NCBI GenBank assembly: GCA_020859875.1
Contig: JAJBVJ010000300.1
Coordinates: 1-13,782 of the forward strand
From: Rikenellaceae bacterium
GTDB lineage: Bacteria > Bacteroidota > Bacteroidia > Bacteroidales > Rikenellaceae
Reading direction: 5' to 3'
DNA length: 13,782 bases
The notes beneath the pieces are model-generated. The model was given only the letters and a program-made list of their open reading frames with translations. It was not told the origin of the DNA and made no database searches. The translations under genes were made by a program, and so were the position numbers. Shown piece after piece: positions 1 to 6,394 of this stretch; position 1 is the first letter of the stretch, and every line of letters starts with the position of its first letter.

Positions 1-72
1 GATATATAGTATATTAAAGCCTTTTTGCCGCATTCTTTTCCGGATTGCGGCTTTGCTGCATATATGCGAACA

Positions 73-80
73 TACATTTC
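73..80 (+). promoter_or_regulatory. Possible promoter of the 117-2047 gene pair
   Basis: TACATTTC at 73-80 differs by one base from the Bacteroidetes -7 consensus TAnnTTTG. A TTTG at 52-55 lies 17 bases upstream and could be the -33 element. The box is about 36 bases before the ATG at 117. The match is imperfect, so this is only a candidate; no other promoter-like site was seen in the first 116 bases. Confidence 0.3.
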
Positions 81-116
81 CAATATATATTATTAACCCT
101 CAATTTTTAAACCACC

Positions 117-587
117 ATGAAAAAACTTTACTTGACCGCAGTATTACTGTCGGTATTTGCCGCGGGCTGCATTCTGACCGCCTGCGGCGGCGGCGACTCG
201 GGCCATCCGGCAGCCCGGATCGAAGTGTCGATATGGAAGGCCATCGGTAAGGGCAAACCGGAAAAAGCCGCCGAGATAATAAAGAAGCACGCGTGGGGCG
301 AAAGGCTCCGACGCTTCGACTATGACGATATTCTGGATGATGCCAAGATGGTCGTCGCATTAATAAATTACCAGGATCAGGCTATTAAAAAGGTGGAAGT
401 ACATTCCGTCGAGACCGATAAAGAATATGTCGACGACGGATATACGGAAGATGCTACGGTGACGATTAAAATAACCTTGAAAAATAAGGAGGTATGGTAT
501 TCCCGGGAGATATATAGTCTAAAGGATAACGGCAAATGGGAACGTACCGATCCGAGTTTCGAATTGATAGAGGAAAAAAATTTATGA
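117..587 (+). CDS. Small exported lipoprotein of unknown function (possible DUF4878/NTF2-like fold)
   Basis: This 156-residue protein begins with a lipoprotein signal peptide: MKK, a hydrophobic stretch, then a lipobox LTAC with the likely lipidated cysteine at residue 23. Another cysteine (C18) lies inside the hydrophobic stretch and is less likely to be the modified one. GGGD follows C23, so there is no strongly acidic surface-export signal. The mature part opens with a helix-like segment (residues about 33-60, rich in K and E), then strands ending in a pattern of alternating hydrophobic residues and a W near residue 147. This layout is reminiscent of the small NTF2-like DUF4878 lipoproteins of Bacteroidetes, but I cannot confirm the family. 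The stop codon overlaps the next start (ATGA, 584-587), so the two genes are probably translationally coupled and may act together. The function is unknown. Confidence 0.8.
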   Translation: MKKLYLTAVLLSVFAAGCILTACGGGDSGHPAARIEVSIWKAIGKGKPEKAAEIIKKHAWGERLRRFDYDDILDDAKMVVALINYQDQAIKKVEVHSVETDKEYVDDGYTEDATVTIKITLKNKEVWYSREIYSLKDNGKWERTDPSFELIEEKNL

Positions 588-2047
588 AAAAATTAACGAT
601 AATATTTGCGGCCCTATCGATAATGGCCGCAGTGCCGCACGGCGAAACTTCGGCCCAGAAATTTTTAAAGAAGGTCAGCAATGCCGTAGATAAAGCCACT
701 AAAAAAGTCGACCAGGTACTCGGCACGGAATCTTCTCCCTCGGGATCGAAGGCAAAAGGCTTCGCTACGACCAGAGATGACGGAGTAGTTATAACCAGTT
801 TCAGCAAGGATGTCAATATCGAGCTCCTTAGTTGTGTCCGTGACGGAAATCATGTGGTTCTGGAATTTACTTTAACGAACAACGGCGGCGAGGTTTTAAC
901 GATGGATAGATTCGGGAGGTATAAAACCGTATACACTCCGGACTGCTTCACACAGGTTTTCGATAACGTGGGCAATAGCTACGACCTATATGCCATCTCA
1001 CTCGGCAAAGAATCTACCTTTAAAGACACCAATACATCCATACTGATTCGTTCCGTTACGGTACCTTCCGGGGTAACACTGCGTGGTGCCATAGAGATCA
1101 AGCCCTTCGATCCCTCCGCTACGAAGTTCACCGTAGTTAATATTGGCGCTACGATAGATAACGATGTGGTGCCCGTCGAATTCTCGTTCCGCAATGTAAC
1201 TATTAGGGATTTCGAGGATATACAGGCCGAAGCGGTACAGCTCGAAAAAAAGGTCGACCCGATGACCACTGGTCTGGCAGACGGTTTCAAAGTTACGGCG
1301 GTGACCGTTACCGACCGCAATACCCGTGTGGATATGTCCTTTACAAATAGCGGCAGGTCGGATGTCTCCCTCTGGATGGAAGAGCCGACAAATAATTTTA
1401 TAGGTTATCAAGGTAAAAAATACAGGCTGCTGAGTTTTGCACAAATAGGCCGAAGGTGGGCCGATATAAGTGTTCCCGCCGGGAAGGTACATAATTATAC
1501 CCTTATCTTCGAACCTATACCGGCGGGAGCGTCGACGTTTCGTCTACACCGTGACGGAGGGTTATATGGCGATGTCTTTATAGAAGACCCCCAGGGGCTG
1601 AATATTCCTAAAATTTCCGGGGCGATGACTATCGACAACAGTTTCCCCGAAAGCCTCAAACGCATTACGGATCAGGAGCGCAAAGATCTGAAAATTAACG
1701 ACATTAAATGCGACGGCTTCAAATATACCTGGATGAATATGCAGTTGGCTAAGGGAAAGACATTTTATGAGGGCCCGGAAGGTAAACTTCAGTCCATCGT
1801 ATTTATAGAACCCGACCACGCGTGTGCCGAATTTCTTGCCAGCTATGACGGTTCGGGTAAGTTGATAGACTGTATTCAGATAGCGAGCAGTCACAGCTAT
1901 GGCGGCGACCGCGGAGAAGGCACGGTCGAGAATAATTCGGTGCTTGCCACATTCCAATCCCCCTATGGGAGCAAATATGTCCAGTACAGGATCTTACCGG
2001 ACTTAAAATTTCAAAAGGTAAAGGAGTGGGCGGACGAAGATTATTGA
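584..2047 (+). CDS. Exported protein with two similar beta-sandwich-like modules, unknown function
   Basis: The start chosen is the ATG at 584, giving 487 residues. It overlaps the upstream stop and is followed by a clear signal peptide (MKKLTIIFAALSIMAA, likely cut near SAQ at 23-25); an in-frame ATG at 536 lies inside the upstream gene and would bury the signal peptide. Residues 26-48 form a lysine-rich amphipathic helix. Residues about 78-190 and 232-335 look like two copies of a beta-rich module. Each has an early strand with FTLTNNG or SFTNSG, a middle GNSY or GKKY turn, then VPSG or VPAG, and a late IKPFDP or FEPIPA segment. This pattern resembles DUF4352-type immunoglobulin-like domains that protect or bind at the cell surface, but that is by analogy only. 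The last 130 residues (about 358-487) form a separate unrecognised domain. No lipobox cysteine is present, so it is probably periplasmic or secreted. Transcription ends at the hairpin 2072-2104. Confidence 0.85.
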   Translation: MKKLTIIFAALSIMAAVPHGETSAQKFLKKVSNAVDKATKKVDQVLGTESSPSGSKAKGFATTRDDGVVITSFSKDVNIELLSCVRDGNHVVLEFTLTNNGGEVLTMDRFGRYKTVYTPDCFTQVFDNVGNSYDLYAISLGKESTFKDTNTSILIRSVTVPSGVTLRGAIEIKPFDPSATKFTVVNIGATIDNDVVPVEFSFRNVTIRDFEDIQAEAVQLEKKVDPMTTGLADGFKVTAVTVTDRNTRVDMSFTNSGRSDVSLWMEEPTNNFIGYQGKKYRLLSFAQIGRRWADISVPAGKVHNYTLIFEPIPAGASTFRLHRDGGLYGDVFIEDPQGLNIPKISGAMTIDNSFPESLKRITDQERKDLKINDIKCDGFKYTWMNMQLAKGKTFYEGPEGKLQSIVFIEPDHACAEFLASYDGSGKLIDCIQIASSHSYGGDRGEGTVENNSVLATFQSPYGSKYVQYRILPDLKFQKVKEWADEDY

Positions 2048-2071
2048 TAACCGATAACCGACTTGCAATAA

Positions 2072-2104
2072 AAATAAGGCTCCCCGATTCGGGGAGCCTT
2101 ATTT
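2072..2104. terminator. Bidirectional rho-independent terminator
   Basis: A perfect 15-base-pair stem (2072-2086 with 2090-2104) encloses the loop ATT. The core is GGCTCCCC/GGGGAGCC flanked by A- and T-rich arms, so either transcript gets a U-rich tail. It lies 24 bases past the stop of the exported-protein gene (+) and also downstream of efp (-), and so separates two convergent units. The rest of the gap up to 2249 holds no gene that I can support. Confidence 0.9.
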
Positions 2105-2249
2105 AATTCTGCGGAAAATCTGTTTACGAGTGGTATGGTATTTCCCGCCGGGGCCCCACATTCGCCATATTATCCCTACCGATCGATAGTATTGCCCGCC
2201 GGTTCGGATTCAGATAATGCCCTGCGCGGGGCAAGTCCACAGTGGGGGG

Positions 2250-2819
2250 CTACTGTTTTATTCGTTCGTAATATTCGCGCGTTCTGGTGTCGACGCGGAT
2301 TTTTTCGCCCGTATTGATGAAGAGCGGTACGCGGATCGTGGCCCCGGTATTTACCGTTGCAGGTTTCAGGGAGTTGGTGGAAGCCGTGTCGCCTTTGATT
2401 CCCGGTTCGGTGTAGGTCACCTCCATGTCCACTATGGGGGGAAGTTCTGCCGAAAGGACGGTCTCCTTTTCTGTGTGAAACATCACCTCTACGATCTGCC
2501 CCTCCTGCATGAGGTCGGCATTGTTTATAAGGTTTTTGTCGATAGCGATCTGCTCGAAGGTCTCGGTGTGCATGAAGTTGCTCCCCATATCGTCGTCATA
2601 GAGATATTGGTAGGGGCGCCTTTCCACCCTCACGGGCTCTATTCTCTCGCCTGCCGAGAAGGTGTTGTCTACCACGCGTCCGTTTTCGAGATTCTTTAAT
2701 TTAGTACGGACGAAAGCAGGGCCCTTGCCAGGCTTTACATGCTGAAACTCTACGATGCTGTATGTTTTGCCGTTAAGCTCGATGCACATGCCGTTCTTGA
2801 TGTCTGCGGTTGTTGCCAT
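2250..2819 (-). CDS. efp: Translation elongation factor P
   Basis: This 189-residue protein has the full normal EF-P length. EF-P binds between the P and E sites of the ribosome and speeds peptide bond formation at proline stretches. Its three beta-barrel layout is visible: an N-terminal KOW-like domain (about 1-65) carrying the tip loop KPGKGPAF (residues 29-36), a middle OB domain (about 66-127) and a C-terminal OB domain (about 128-189) with the family signature region around GDTASTNSLKPATVNTG. Lysine 32 at the loop tip is equivalent to the residue modified in E. coli EF-P; no modification enzyme is encoded in this window, so the state of this lysine is unknown. The gene ends with TAG. It lies 98 bases after ubiX and has its own -7 box at 2848-2855, so it may be transcribed alone as well as by readthrough. 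Confidence 0.97.
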   Translation of the reverse strand: MATTADIKNGMCIELNGKTYSIVEFQHVKPGKGPAFVRTKLKNLENGRVVDNTFSAGERIEPVRVERRPYQYLYDDDMGSNFMHTETFEQIAIDKNLINNADLMQEGQIVEVMFHTEKETVLSAELPPIVDMEVTYTEPGIKGDTASTNSLKPATVNTGATIRVPLFINTGEKIRVDTRTREYYERIKQ

Positions 2820-2847
2820 TGGATTGGTTTTTATTCGGTTCAGGCTT

Positions 2848-2855
2848 CAAAATTA
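2848..2855 (-). promoter_or_regulatory. Likely -7 box of the efp promoter
   Basis: On the minus strand this reads TAATTTTG, a full match to the Bacteroidetes -7 consensus TAnnTTTG, about 28 bases before the efp start codon. I see no clear TTTG -33 element at the expected distance, so the call rests on the -7 box and its position. Confidence 0.45.
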
Positions 2856-2917
2856 ATAAATTTTGCCGGGAGGGTGTAATCCGGCCGGCGGAAAATTACA
2901 TTTCCGTCGGGATGCAG

Positions 2918-3487
2918 TTAGCAAAGCGGATCGGAAAGTCCCCACCTGAAACTTCCGGAATCGCCTGTAAAGTAATCCGCCATCCGGTGGACGACTGTAA
3001 GGCATAGCGATTCGATGTCGGCCGGCCGGGAATAGAACGAAGGACATGCGGGCAGAATCATAGTTCCGGCCTCGGCCAGTGCGGCCAGGTTGCGAAGGTG
3101 TATTAGTGATAATGGCGTCTCCCTTACCACAAGGCATAATTTCCTTTGCTCCTTGAGCATTACGTCGGCCGCCCTGGTTATTAGGTTATCGGATATACCC
3201 CCGGCAATTCTTCCCGCCGTTCCCATACTGCAGGGCACCACGGCCATAAAATCGTAGCGGGCCGAACCCGATGCCGGGGGGGAAAAGAGGTCGCCGCAGT
3301 GGTAATACCGTAGCCGGGGATCGGTGTGAGACAAGATATCCACCCCTTCGTAACGGCAGACCTTTTGACCGTTGTCGCTAACGATCAGGGCCAGCTCTTC
3401 GAGGCGGCTGTCTTTCAACAGTTCTTCGACGGCGAGGCGGGCGTAGATGCTTCCGCTGGCGCCTGTGACTGCAATTATTCCTTTCAT
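2918..3487 (-). CDS. ubiX: Flavin prenyltransferase UbiX
   Basis: This 189-residue protein is of normal length for the UbiX/Pad1 family, which joins dimethylallyl phosphate to reduced FMN to make prenylated FMN, the cofactor of UbiD-type decarboxylases. Motifs seen: the flavin-binding start VTGASGSIYA (7-16), PCSMGT (85-90) followed by RIAGGISDNLITRAADV (93-109), the LKE/RETPL region (111-126), and the PACPSFYSRP segment (146-155) with the conserved FY pair near the dimethylallyl phosphate pocket. It is probably soluble, as no signal peptide is present. It starts 19 bases after the deacetylase stop, so the two are probably cotranscribed. No UbiD partner gene is present in the window; UbiD genes are often placed elsewhere in the genome, so this is not strange by itself. 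Confidence 0.95.
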   Translation of the reverse strand: MKGIIAVTGASGSIYARLAVEELLKDSRLEELALIVSDNGQKVCRYEGVDILSHTDPRLRYYHCGDLFSPPASGSARYDFMAVVPCSMGTAGRIAGGISDNLITRAADVMLKEQRKLCLVVRETPLSLIHLRNLAALAEAGTMILPACPSFYSRPADIESLCLTVVHRMADYFTGDSGSFRWGLSDPLC

Positions 3488-3506
3488 ATCGGTGGATGAA
3501 ATTGTA

Positions 3507-4115
3507 TTATAGTTCGATCGCCGAGCATTTCCAACCTTGCGAATGGATATACTCTATGACGCGGGGCAGGGCATAGCGCATATTTCGGCTCGACTTCAAA
3601 GAGTCGTGAAATACGACGATGGCACCGGGGTAGAGATGCCTGGTCACATTCCTTACGCACTGCCGGCGCGAGACATACTGACTGTAATCGCGGCTGAGGA
3701 TATTCCACATTATAAGGTCGTACCTTTCGCCGAGTACCCTGGCCTGGGCGGGATTTATACGCCCGTAGGGAGGGCGGAAAAGGTGGCCCGGAATGAATTG
3801 AGCGGCGAAGTCGACATCTTCGACATATCTTCTAAGGGACATGCCCCAACCCTTTTGGTGGCTGTATGTGTGGTTGCCGACCGCGTGGCCGGAATCGATG
3901 ATTTTTCGGAAGGTGTCGGGATGTTGTTCCGCGTTTTTCCCCAGGCAGAAGAAGGTGGCCCGTGCCCCATATTTTTCCAGTGTCTCGAGTATCCATTCGG
4001 TGTTGCCGGGAGTGGGGCCGTCGTCGAAAGTGATATAAACTTCGCCGTGGTCTTCCAGTTCCCATTTCAGGGATGGCATCATTTTGCGCAGGAAACGGGG
4101 TGGGCGAAACAACAT
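3507..4115 (-). CDS. Polysaccharide deacetylase family protein (NodB domain)
   Basis: This 202-residue protein is almost entirely a carbohydrate esterase 4 (NodB) domain, which uses a metal ion to remove N- or O-acetyl groups from glycans such as peptidoglycan or chitin-like sugars. All five family motifs are visible: TFDDGP (29-34, catalytic base D31 and metal ligand D32), NHTYSH (81-86, metal ligands H82 and H86), RPPYG (114-118), W137 with D143, and VVFHDS (167-172, H170). The catalytic set is complete, so the enzyme should be active. No signal peptide or membrane helix is evident; the N-terminus MLFRPPRFLRKMM is short and basic. The substrate cannot be told from sequence. The gene is the first of a minus-strand unit with ubiX, divergent from the DUF4837 gene. 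Confidence 0.93.
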   Translation of the reverse strand: MLFRPPRFLRKMMPSLKWELEDHGEVYITFDDGPTPGNTEWILETLEKYGARATFFCLGKNAEQHPDTFRKIIDSGHAVGNHTYSHQKGWGMSLRRYVEDVDFAAQFIPGHLFRPPYGRINPAQARVLGERYDLIMWNILSRDYSQYVSRRQCVRNVTRHLYPGAIVVFHDSLKSSRNMRYALPRVIEYIHSQGWKCSAIEL

Positions 4116-4143
4116 GGCCGTGCGGGATAAGTTAACGGATTTG

Positions 4144-4177
4144 CAAAGTTAAGAATATACGCGGGTTTTTTAACAAA
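4144..4177 (-). promoter_or_regulatory. Promoter of the deacetylase-ubiX unit
   Basis: On the minus strand the -7 box reads TAACTTTG (4144-4151), a full match to TAnnTTTG, preceded 22 bases upstream by TTTG (4174-4177) as the -33 element. The -7 box is about 29 bases before the deacetylase ATG. The extended form TTAACTTTGC also occurs ahead of the helicase gene at 11752-11761. Confidence 0.65.
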
Positions 4178-4234
4178 TTCTTCCGCCGGGCCTTTAATGG
4201 AAGGTCGTAATACCGGAAAATTTTGTAAAAGAGG

Positions 4235-4242
4235 TATATTTG
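4235..4242 (+). promoter_or_regulatory. Likely -7 box for the DUF4837-asd unit
   Basis: TATATTTG at 4235-4242 is a full match to the Bacteroidetes -7 consensus TAnnTTTG and lies 27 bases before the ATG at 4270. No clear TTTG is found about 20 bases upstream; the TTTTG at 4221-4225 is too close. The box is in the divergent gap with the deacetylase promoter. Confidence 0.45.
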
Positions 4243-4269
4243 TAGTATCGATAATATATATGCAGGCAA

Positions 4270-5283
4270 ATGAAAAAACTGATCGAGATAACGACTCTCT
4301 GCCTTACTTTTCTGGCGGTGTGGTCTTGCGGTTCCGGTAACGGCACTTACCGTCCGCCTTCCATCGGTACCCCTTACGAGGTGCTGATAATATGCTCTCA
4401 GGATAAATGGGAGGGCCAGCTCGGAGATACTATACGGGAGGTTATGGGACAGCCCGTGGAGTTTATCAATGCCACAGAGCCGGCGTTCGACATGATGCGG
4501 ATACTGCCCAACAGTTTTACCGACCTGCTTCGTAAGACACGCCTGGTGCTCAATGTCGTTACCGGCCCCGAATATCCCGAACCGGCCATGGGGGCACAGT
4601 TCGATGTCTATTCATCCCCCCAGTTGATGGTTACCGTGAGCGGTCCCGACCAGGAGACTCTGGCATTTTATATATCCGATAACCGGGAAGAGCTCCGCGC
4701 CGTTTTCGAGAATGCTGAGAGGGACTGGACACTCGACCTGAATAAGAGATACGGCGACAAAGCGATCTCCAAGGAGATTTACGACAAGTTCGGGGTTAAT
4801 ATCGATCTGCCCAAGGGGTATAAGATTCGCAATACGGTGGAAGATTTTATGTGGATATCGTTCGAATATCCCACGGCAAGCCAGGGGGTGGTTATATACT
4901 CCTACCCCTATTCCGGAAGCGAGGATTTCACGCCCGAATGGCTGCTTTACCGCCGCAACCAGTTCGTATCGCTCATTCCCGGAGAGAATCCCGGTTCCCA
5001 TATGGTCACTTTCGACGGATTAATGCCTGTTGTAAAATATTTCACCCTCGGCAGTACGGGGCGAAGCTGGGCGGAAATGCGCGGGTTCTGGGATGTAAAA
5101 GGGGATTATATGGGCGGCCCGTTCGTGAGCTACTCCACTGTCGACCGCGAACAGGGAAGGGTCGTAACTTTCGACTTTTACGTCTATTCCCCGGACAAAC
5201 CGAAGCGAAATTTTCTCCGGCAATTGGAAAATCTGGTCTACGGGATTACCTTCCCGGAGGATATGGCCGCCGGCGAGCAGTAG
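4270..5283 (+). CDS. DUF4837 family lipoprotein
   Basis: This 337-residue protein matches what I know of the Bacteroidetes DUF4837 family, whose function is not established. It starts with a lipoprotein signal: MKK, a hydrophobic stretch and cysteine 20 in VWSC, a somewhat loose lipobox. The residues after the cysteine (GSGNGTYRPP) are not acidic, so it probably stays on the periplasmic side. Recognisable family-like stretches are the early YEVLIICSQDKWEGQLGD (about 36-53), where a strand is followed by a helix, the repeated strand-helix pattern to about residue 170, and the tryptophan- and aromatic-rich second half (WISFEYP, SYPYSG, GRSWAEMRGFW, FDFYVYSP). The gene is full length for the family as I recall it. 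Its stop lies 25 bases before asd, so the two are likely cotranscribed, although no functional link is known. Confidence 0.88.
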   Translation: MKKLIEITTLCLTFLAVWSCGSGNGTYRPPSIGTPYEVLIICSQDKWEGQLGDTIREVMGQPVEFINATEPAFDMMRILPNSFTDLLRKTRLVLNVVTGPEYPEPAMGAQFDVYSSPQLMVTVSGPDQETLAFYISDNREELRAVFENAERDWTLDLNKRYGDKAISKEIYDKFGVNIDLPKGYKIRNTVEDFMWISFEYPTASQGVVIYSYPYSGSEDFTPEWLLYRRNQFVSLIPGENPGSHMVTFDGLMPVVKYFTLGSTGRSWAEMRGFWDVKGDYMGGPFVSYSTVDREQGRVVTFDFYVYSPDKPKRNFLRQLENLVYGITFPEDMAAGEQ

Positions 5284-5308
5284 AGAATTTATAAATTATA
5301 AACGAAAG

Positions 5309-6319
5309 ATGAGAGTTGCCATCGTTGGCACCAGCGGTGCCGTGGGACAGGAATTGTTGAAACTCCTGCAGGAGCGAAAATTCCCGCTCGGGGAGCTGGT
5401 ACTGTTCGGTTCCGCCCGGAGCGCCGGGTCGAAATACACCTTCGGGGGGAAGGAGATCACCGTCAAGGAGTTGAAGGAAAACGACGATTTCAAGGGAATA
5501 GATATAGCTTTTGTTTCCGCAGGGGCCTCCACGTCAAAAAAGTACGAGAAGACCATTACCAAATACGGGGCTCTGATGATCGACAATTCGAGCGCATTCC
5601 GCATGGACGACGACGTACCTTTGGTAGTGCCCGAGGTAAATCCCCGCGATGCGGTCGATCCGCCCCGGCGGGTTATCGCCAATCCCAACTGCACGACTAT
5701 CCAGATGGTGGTAGCCCTGAATGCCATCGAAAAGTTGTCGCATATCAAAAGAGCTCATGTATCGACTTACCAGGCGGCCAGCGGCGCCGGTGCGACGGGG
5801 ATCCGGGAGCTCGACGATCAGTATAAGGCTATCGTCGAAGGCCGTGAGCCGACGGTGAGTAAATTCGCCTACCAGCTTGCCAACAACCTTATTCCGCAGG
5901 TAGATGTCTTTACCGATAACGGCTATACCAAAGAGGAGATGAAGATGTACAACGAGACACGTAAGATCATGCACTCCGACATTGCAGTAAGTGCCACCTG
6001 TGTCCGCGTTCCCATCCAGAGGGCCCACTCCGAGAATATATGGATCGAGACCGAAAGGCCGGTATCGGTAGAGGAGGCCCGCGAGGCATTCGCCCTTGCC
6101 GAAGGGGTGGTTCTTATGGACGACCCGGATGCCCTGAAATATCCCATGCCTCTTTTCCAGGCAGGTAAAGACCCGGTGTACGTAGGGCGGATCCGCGGGG
6201 ATATTTCCAATCCCAACGGTCTTACCTTCTGGTGTGTCAGCGACCAGATACGCAAAGGGGCGGCACTTAATGCGATCCAGATAGCCGAGTACCTTATTGC
6301 CAACGGACATTGCGGGTAG
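5309..6319 (+). CDS. asd: Aspartate-semialdehyde dehydrogenase
   Basis: This 336-residue enzyme reduces aspartyl phosphate to aspartate semialdehyde with NADPH. It is the branch point leading to diaminopimelate/lysine, threonine and methionine, and therefore feeds peptidoglycan synthesis. Seen in the sequence: the nucleotide-binding GTSGAVGQE (7-15) at the N-terminus, SSAFR (94-98) for phosphate binding, the catalytic cysteine C128 in NPNCTT, the QAASGAGATG loop (155-164), and R233 and H240 in CVRVPIQRAH, where H240 is the expected acid/base. The length and spacing fit the Gram-positive/Bacteroidetes-type enzyme (about 330-370 residues). The start is the only sensible ATG, directly before the Rossmann strand MRVAIVG. 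A strong terminator follows at 6344-6385. Confidence 0.97.
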   Translation: MRVAIVGTSGAVGQELLKLLQERKFPLGELVLFGSARSAGSKYTFGGKEITVKELKENDDFKGIDIAFVSAGASTSKKYEKTITKYGALMIDNSSAFRMDDDVPLVVPEVNPRDAVDPPRRVIANPNCTTIQMVVALNAIEKLSHIKRAHVSTYQAASGAGATGIRELDDQYKAIVEGREPTVSKFAYQLANNLIPQVDVFTDNGYTKEEMKMYNETRKIMHSDIAVSATCVRVPIQRAHSENIWIETERPVSVEEAREAFALAEGVVLMDDPDALKYPMPLFQAGKDPVYVGRIRGDISNPNGLTFWCVSDQIRKGAALNAIQIAEYLIANGHCG

Positions 6320-6343
6320 GACAACCGCAATGTTTTAGCAGAA

Positions 6344-6385
6344 AAAAAACCGGCCGGTACTTCGAGAAGTACCGGCCGGTTTTTT
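6344..6385. terminator. Bidirectional rho-independent terminator
   Basis: A perfect stem of 20 base pairs (6344-6363 with 6366-6385) contains the core ACCGGCCGGTACTTC and its complement, around a tiny central GA. An A-run precedes it and a T-run follows it, so it can stop both asd (+) and the convergent ferric-reductase-like gene (-), whose stop is 10 bases away. Confidence 0.92.
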
Positions 6386-6394
6386 GCTCAATGG

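Noticed and set aside
16..54. Short inverted repeats near the window start (GCCGCA 27-32 with TGCGGC 46-51; AAAGCC 16-21 with GGCTTT 49-54)
   Set aside because: The stems are only six pairs, mutually exclusive and have no proper U-run. It may be the tail of an upstream terminator but is too weak to call.
536..583. Upstream ATG extension of the tandem-module protein
   Set aside because: It would put 16 residues before a clear signal peptide and lie within the upstream lipoprotein gene; the ATGA start at 584 fits better.
2219..2232. Near-palindrome GCCCTGCGCGGGGC between the convergent terminator and efp
   Set aside because: Short and GC-rich, with no context pointing to a site; chance is likely.
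2889..2906. Small hairpin CGGAAA/TTTCCG just after ubiX
   Set aside because: Six pairs without a U-run on the minus strand; too weak for a terminator.
5534..6310. Minus-strand frame of 258 codons opposite asd
   Set aside because: The asd catalytic cysteine and histidine motifs are on the plus strand; the antisense product looks like no known protein.
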